A DNA stretch of 64,000 bases from Flavobacterium sp. HSC-61S13 (lineage in GTDB: Bacteria; Bacteroidota; Bacteroidia; Flavobacteriales; Flavobacteriaceae). The translations under genes and the position numbers were made by a program. The notes under the pieces are model-generated. The model saw only the letters and a list, made by a program, of their open reading frames with translations, ran no database searches and was not told the origin of the DNA. The DNA lies in assembly GCF_024171535.1 (NCBI RefSeq), contig NZ_JALJZV010000015.1, forward strand, positions 1-64,000, written 5' to 3'. This document shows positions 60,559 to 64,000 of this stretch, in pieces (position 1 is the first letter of the stretch; each line of letters begins with the position of its first letter).

Positions 60559-61641
60559 ATGGAAAGGGATACATACACAAAAACCTGGATGGACGAATTC
60601 AAACAACCGGGACAACCTATGATTATTGCAGGACCTTGTAGTGCGGAAACACCAGAACAGGTCATGAGCATCGCAAAACAATTGCCAAAACAGGTCAGTG
60701 TATTTCGGGCTGGTATATGGAAACCTCGTACAAGACCCGGAGGATTTGAAGGGGTTGGAGCCATTGGATTAAAGTGGTTGCAAGAGGTGAAGCGCGAAAC
60801 AGGACTTAAAATTGCGGTGGAGATTGCTACGGTACAACACGTAGAATTGGCATTGCAACACGATATAGATGTGCTTTGGATCGGTGCTCGAACAACGGTG
60901 AATCCTTTTGCAGTGCAAGAGATCGCGGATTGTTTAAAGGGAACGGATAAAATTGTATTAATCAAAAATCCAGTAAATCCAGATTTGGGATTGTGGTTAG
61001 GAGGAGTAGAACGCTTGATCAATGCCGGTATTTCACAAATTGGCGTCGTTCATAGAGGTTTTTCGACTTACGAAAAAACCAAATACCGCAATGTACCCGA
61101 ATGGCAAATCGCTATAGATTTGAAAACGCAATTGCCCAATATTCCAATTTTCTGTGATCCCTCACATATCACTGGCGATCGAAACAGGATTTTAGAAGTG
61201 TCGCAACAAGCCTTGGATTTGAATTATGATGGCTTGATGATCGAAACACATAATGACCCCGATAAAGCATGGAGTGATGCAGCCCAACAAGTGACGCCAC
61301 AACAATTGGGGCATATATTGGCTGCTTTAAAAGTTAGAAATCAAACCGATGAAACCGAAGAGTTTTTATCGCAGATCAACCGACATCGTTTGCAACTCGA
61401 TGAGATGGATACCAAAATTTTGAATATCTTGGGAAAGAGAATGCAAATTGCCGATCAGATTGGAGCTTTGAAAAAAACAAAAAATGTGGCCGTTTTTCAA
61501 CAGCAAAGATGGATTGCCGTTTTGGAAAAAATGTTACAAGAAGGTGAACAAAGAGGGTTGACCAAAGAATTTATTACTGCAGTATATGCGGCGATTCATC
61601 AAGAGAGCATCCAAAGGCAGGATAAGATTATAAATAAATAA
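60559..61641 (+). CDS. DAHP synthase fused to a type II chorismate mutase
   Basis: A 360-residue bifunctional enzyme at the start and branch of aromatic amino-acid synthesis. Residues 1-265 are 3-deoxy-7-phosphoheptulonate synthase (IIAGPCSAET, GIWKPRTRPGGFEGVG, VLIKNPVNPDLGLW, IPIFCDPSHITGDR), in the short Bacteroidota/KdsA-like form. Residues 275-360 are a chorismate mutase of the AroQ type (LQLDEMDTKILNILGKRMQIADQIGALKKT). The fusion may let prephenate or tyrosine/phenylalanine control flux. It is divergent from the TauE gene. Start 60559 matches relatives in length, but the -7 box is so close that Met11 (60589) is an alternative. aroA lies 2.2 kb downstream. Confidence 0.93.
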   Translation: MERDTYTKTWMDEFKQPGQPMIIAGPCSAETPEQVMSIAKQLPKQVSVFRAGIWKPRTRPGGFEGVGAIGLKWLQEVKRETGLKIAVEIATVQHVELALQHDIDVLWIGARTTVNPFAVQEIADCLKGTDKIVLIKNPVNPDLGLWLGGVERLINAGISQIGVVHRGFSTYEKTKYRNVPEWQIAIDLKTQLPNIPIFCDPSHITGDRNRILEVSQQALDLNYDGLMIETHNDPDKAWSDAAQQVTPQQLGHILAALKVRNQTDETEEFLSQINRHRLQLDEMDTKILNILGKRMQIADQIGALKKTKNVAVFQQQRWIAVLEKMLQEGEQRGLTKEFITAVYAAIHQESIQRQDKIINK

Positions 61642-61661
61642 TAAAACGCGGTTTGCTTATA

Positions 61662-61678
61662 AAAATCGAATTCCGATT
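61662..61678 (+). other. Small hairpin between the DAHP synthase and rsgA genes
   Basis: AAATCG, loop AATTC, CGATTT, nested in a looser CGGTTT/AAACCG pair. It has no clear T run, so it is only a weak terminator candidate. Confidence 0.35.
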
Positions 61679-61812
61679 TGTAATGTAAACCGATTGTGAA
61701 ATCATAGAAAAAAGGAAACTGCTGTATATTTACCGTTTAGGAATGTTTTGCTAGAAAGACAAACACGATAAAAAGGCTATATTAACAGGTTTTAACCATA
61801 AAAAATAACTGC

Positions 61813-62775
61813 ATGAAGGGAATTGTTTATAAATCGACGGGAAGTTGGTATCATGTAAAGACTGAAGATGGAACATTCATTGAATGTAGAATAAAAGGGA
61901 AGTTTAGAATCAAGGGAATCAAAAGTACCAATCCAATATCGGTAGGTGACTTGGTGGAATTTGATTTGGAAACTTCTGCGGATGTACATACTGGGTTGAT
62001 ACATACCATCGCTGAACGTAAGAATTATATCGTTAGAAAATCAGTTAACCTATCTAAGCAAATACATATTATTGCATCTAATATCGATCAGGTTTTTTTA
62101 ATGGTTACGATTAATAATCCGGTGACTACAACGAGTTTTATCGATCGATTTTTAGTGACTGCGGAAGCTTATGGAATTAAAACGGTTATTGTATTTAATA
62201 AAATCGATACGTTTGATGACGAAGCTTTAGATGAGCAGTTGTATTTACAGCACACCTATACCCAGATCGGTTACGAATGTTTAAGAGCATCGGCTTCAGA
62301 GAGAAAGGGTTTAGATGCTATTAAGGAAAAAATGATTGGTAAGGTATCTATGTTTTCGGGACATTCTGGAGTTGGGAAATCAACTTTGATCAATGCTATT
62401 GAACCGACATTAAATCTGAAAACCGCTGTGATTTCCGAACAGCATCAACAAGGGCAACACACTACGACTTTTGCGGAGATGTTTGACTTGTCTTTTGATG
62501 CACAAATCATCGATACCCCTGGTATTCGCGGATTTGGTATCGTGGATATGGAGAAACAAGAAGTGGGAAATTACTTTCCGGAATTCTTTGCTTTAAAAAA
62601 CGACTGTAAGTTTAATAATTGCCTGCATCGCGAAGAACCGCATTGCGCGGTTAAAGACGCCTTAGACAACGATCAGATTGCATGGTCCAGATACCGCAGT
62701 TATACCCAAATACTCGATGGCGATGATGAACATTACCGCTCGGATATTTATGCTGACGGAAAAGGGGAAGTTTAA
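61813..62775 (+). CDS. rsgA: Ribosome small-subunit GTPase RsgA
   Basis: Circularly permuted GTPase that assists late 30S assembly. After an OB-fold N-terminus (MKGIVYKSTGSWYHVKTEDGTFIECRIKGKFR), G motifs come in the permuted order G4 (FNKID), G5 (ASASE), G1 (FSGHSGVGKSTLINAI), G3 (IIDTPG). A C-terminal zinc element follows (DCKFNNCLHREEPHCAV). Length 320 is typical. It is followed by dtd in the same direction, 33 bp later, so a shared transcript is likely. Confidence 0.96.
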   Translation: MKGIVYKSTGSWYHVKTEDGTFIECRIKGKFRIKGIKSTNPISVGDLVEFDLETSADVHTGLIHTIAERKNYIVRKSVNLSKQIHIIASNIDQVFLMVTINNPVTTTSFIDRFLVTAEAYGIKTVIVFNKIDTFDDEALDEQLYLQHTYTQIGYECLRASASERKGLDAIKEKMIGKVSMFSGHSGVGKSTLINAIEPTLNLKTAVISEQHQQGQHTTTFAEMFDLSFDAQIIDTPGIRGFGIVDMEKQEVGNYFPEFFALKNDCKFNNCLHREEPHCAVKDALDNDQIAWSRYRSYTQILDGDDEHYRSDIYADGKGEV

Positions 62776-62808
62776 TACAGTTTTTGTTTAAAATTTAATA
62801 TTCACCAA

Positions 62809-63261
62809 TTGAGAGTAGTCATTCAACGAGTTACCGAAGCCAGTGTAACGATAGATCAACAGCGAGTAGCAGAAATTCAGGCAGGCTTATTAGTCTTAGT
62901 GGGCATTGAAGAAATCGACCTTTTAGAAGACGTCAAATGGTTGTCTTCAAAAATTCTCAATTTACGCATTTTTAATGATGAGGCTGGCGTTATGAATAAG
63001 TCGGTTTTAGATATAGAGGGAGAGCTGTTGGTGGTTAGCCAATTTACTTTACATGCAGCGACTAAAAAAGGCAATCGCCCGTCCTATATCAAGGCTGCGA
63101 GACCTGAGGTTGCTATTCCGCTTTATGAGGCCTTCGTCAAAGAATTACAAGATAATCTGGGACGTACTGTTCAAACAGGTCGTTTCGGTGCAGATATGAA
63201 AGTGAATTTATGTAATGACGGGCCGGTCACAATTTTAATAGACTCCCAAAATAAAGAATAA
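62809..63261 (+). CDS. dtd: D-aminoacyl-tRNA deacylase, TTG start
   Basis: Removes D-amino acids (and glycine from mischarged tRNA-Ala) from tRNA. The 150 residues have the SQFTLHAATKKGNRPS active-site region and the NDGPVTILIDS C-terminal Gly-Pro motif. The start codon is TTG at 62809 (translated MRVVIQRVTEASVTI); no in-frame ATG lies between it and an upstream stop at 62773, and the protein start matches the family. It sits between rsgA (33 bp) and a small membrane protein gene (1 bp). Confidence 0.93.
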   Translation: MRVVIQRVTEASVTIDQQRVAEIQAGLLVLVGIEEIDLLEDVKWLSSKILNLRIFNDEAGVMNKSVLDIEGELLVVSQFTLHAATKKGNRPSYIKAARPEVAIPLYEAFVKELQDNLGRTVQTGRFGADMKVNLCNDGPVTILIDSQNKE

Positions 63262-63262
63262 T

Positions 63263-63469
63263 ATGAATTTCTTAAAAAAATATGGGCTATTTACGTTGAT
63301 CTATTTGATTTTAACGGCTGTTATGTCAGATGATTTGTCCTGTTTATGGGCATTAAATGGTTACTGTATCGCTAATTTTCTAGGTAAATATGCAATCTTT
63401 ATCCTGTTGATGTGGATATACGATCGGTTCTTTAAGAATAAAATATTTGGTAAAAAAACGATAAAATAA
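63263..63469 (+). CDS. Small hydrophobic membrane protein
   Basis: A 68-residue protein, mostly hydrophobic, with two helices (about residues 8-28 and 40-57) and a basic C-terminus (RFFKNKIFGKKTIK). It begins 1 bp after dtd's stop and is probably co-translated with it. I recognise no family; function unknown. Confidence 0.75.
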   Translation: MNFLKKYGLFTLIYLILTAVMSDDLSCLWALNGYCIANFLGKYAIFILLMWIYDRFFKNKIFGKKTIK

Positions 63470-63478
63470 AATATCAAA

Positions 63479-63805
63479 ATGAATATAGAAAACGCACAGT
63501 TAGATGTAGATCGTTGGATCAAAGAACACGGAGTTCGCTATTTTAATGAATTGACCAATATGGCTCAACTGACAGAGGAAGTCGGCGAAGTAGCGCGAAT
63601 TATTGCGAGGAGATACGGCGAGCAATCTGAAAAAGAAAGCGACAAAAATAAGGATTTAGGCGAGGAATTGGCTGATGTGGTTTTTGTTGTGCTGTGTTTG
63701 GCAAACCAAACTGGCGTCAACCTACAGGAGGCTTTTGATAAAAAAATGGATTTTAAAACCAAACGCGACCACGACCGCCATCATAACAATGAAAAATTAA
63801 AGTAA
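63479..63805 (+). CDS. MazG-like nucleotide pyrophosphohydrolase
   Basis: A 108-residue all-alpha NTP pyrophosphatase of the MazG/dUTPase-like superfamily. The EExxE and ExxD metal-binding motifs are visible as LTEEVGEVARIIARR and GEELADVVFVV. Such enzymes clear non-canonical or surplus dNTPs. It follows the small membrane protein by 9 bp, in the order rsgA-dtd-x-mazG-aroA, which I recall in other flavobacteria. Confidence 0.9.
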   Translation: MNIENAQLDVDRWIKEHGVRYFNELTNMAQLTEEVGEVARIIARRYGEQSEKESDKNKDLGEELADVVFVVLCLANQTGVNLQEAFDKKMDFKTKRDHDRHHNNEKLK

Positions 63806-63853
63806 ACCTTTTGGAGGTTCTTTTTTATTTAATACTTTCTTAGTAAACGATTT

Positions 63854-64000
63854 ATGAGGGTAGATATACAACGCAGTTCGATCATCAATAATCAGCGTAT
63901 AAGGGTGTCTGGTAGTAAGTCGCAGACCAACCGACTTTTGCTCTTGCAAAAGTTGTATCCGAATATTCATTTACAAAATATTTCGGATTCCGACGATAGT
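63854..64000 (+). CDS. aroA: 5-enolpyruvylshikimate-3-phosphate synthase, N-terminal part only
   Basis: The window ends after 49 codons of an open frame. It reads MRVDIQRSSIINNQRIRVSG then SKSQTNRLLLLQKLYPNIHL. The start GSKSxTNRxLLL is the phosphoenolpyruvate/shikimate-binding motif of EPSP synthase (GSKSxSxR/T). The sixth step of the shikimate pathway. It follows the MazG-like gene by 48 bp and probably joins the DAHP synthase operon in function. The rest lies outside the window. Confidence 0.88.
   Translation, partial: MRVDIQRSSIINNQRIRVSGSKSQTNRLLLLQKLYPNIHLQNISDSDDS

Noticed and set aside
60546..61022. Open frame of 158 codons opposite the DAHP synthase gene
   Set aside because: Shadow; the plus-strand enzyme is complete.
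61642..61812. Gap before rsgA as an RNA element
   Set aside because: Only a weak nested hairpin; no conserved RNA motif is recognisable.

Overview
The window looks like ordinary chromosome of a member of the Flavobacteriaceae (phylum Bacteroidota). The evidence is consistent: A+T-rich DNA, almost no Shine-Dalgarno sequences, many copies of the Bacteroidota promoter -7 box TAnnTTTG in front of genes, genes of gliding motility and type IX secretion (gldA, porT/sprT), an S46 dipeptidyl peptidase, DUF5686 and DUF2797 proteins, and a FolK-deoxynucleoside kinase fusion. The genus cannot be settled from sequence alone. I found no insertion sequence, prophage, CRISPR array, rRNA, integrase or toxin-antitoxin pair.

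Layout. 1-480 holds no gene: it contains an 8-bp tandem array cut by the window edge and three copies of a ~78-bp repeat. 505-9942: a SpoU methyltransferase, the FolK-kinase fusion, SppA, an AsmA protein, DUF2797, a GH3-like enzyme and a small lipoprotein. 10075-16129: secreted peptidases and lipoproteins (DPP11-type S46 peptidase, HCxxGKDRTG phosphatase, M1 aminopeptidase). 16193-22087: envelope sugar genes (waaA, a DegT aminotransferase, galE), a Bcr/CflA transporter and fabD. 22350-27566: envelope biogenesis (PPIase, LptC, outer-membrane protein) with coaX. 27695-27885: two identical tRNA-Phe genes. 28880-35957: the cell-shape cluster purH-mreB-mreC-mreD-mrdA-rodA, on the minus strand. 36189-49158: ABC permease, accD, fbaA, a TamL-like Omp85 lipoprotein, an RNA methyltransferase, porT-ubiE, GNAT, DinB, pyrophosphatase and DUF5686. 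49220-53117: pdhB, etfBA and a bifunctional nuclease. 53372-56497: a tight thymidylate/folate operon (thyA, 2TM protein, folA, secreted protein, deoxynucleoside kinase). 56588-64000: Lrp/AsnC, an unrecognised membrane protein, gldA, DUF1634/TauE, then DAHP synthase-chorismate mutase, rsgA, dtd, a small membrane protein, a MazG-like protein and the start of aroA.

The most useful results are start-site corrections from promoter position (phosphatase, fbaA, purH, lrp, the first methyltransferase), several well-supported TTG starts (tamL, dtd, the Bcr transporter), a stem that brackets the first tRNA-Phe, repeat arrays with graded decay, loss of the AccD zinc cysteines, and a fused kinase domain that keeps its P-loop but lacks the usual DR[ST] motif. 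I see no convincing new multi-gene system; the regions least explained are 1-480 and the membrane gene at 57532.
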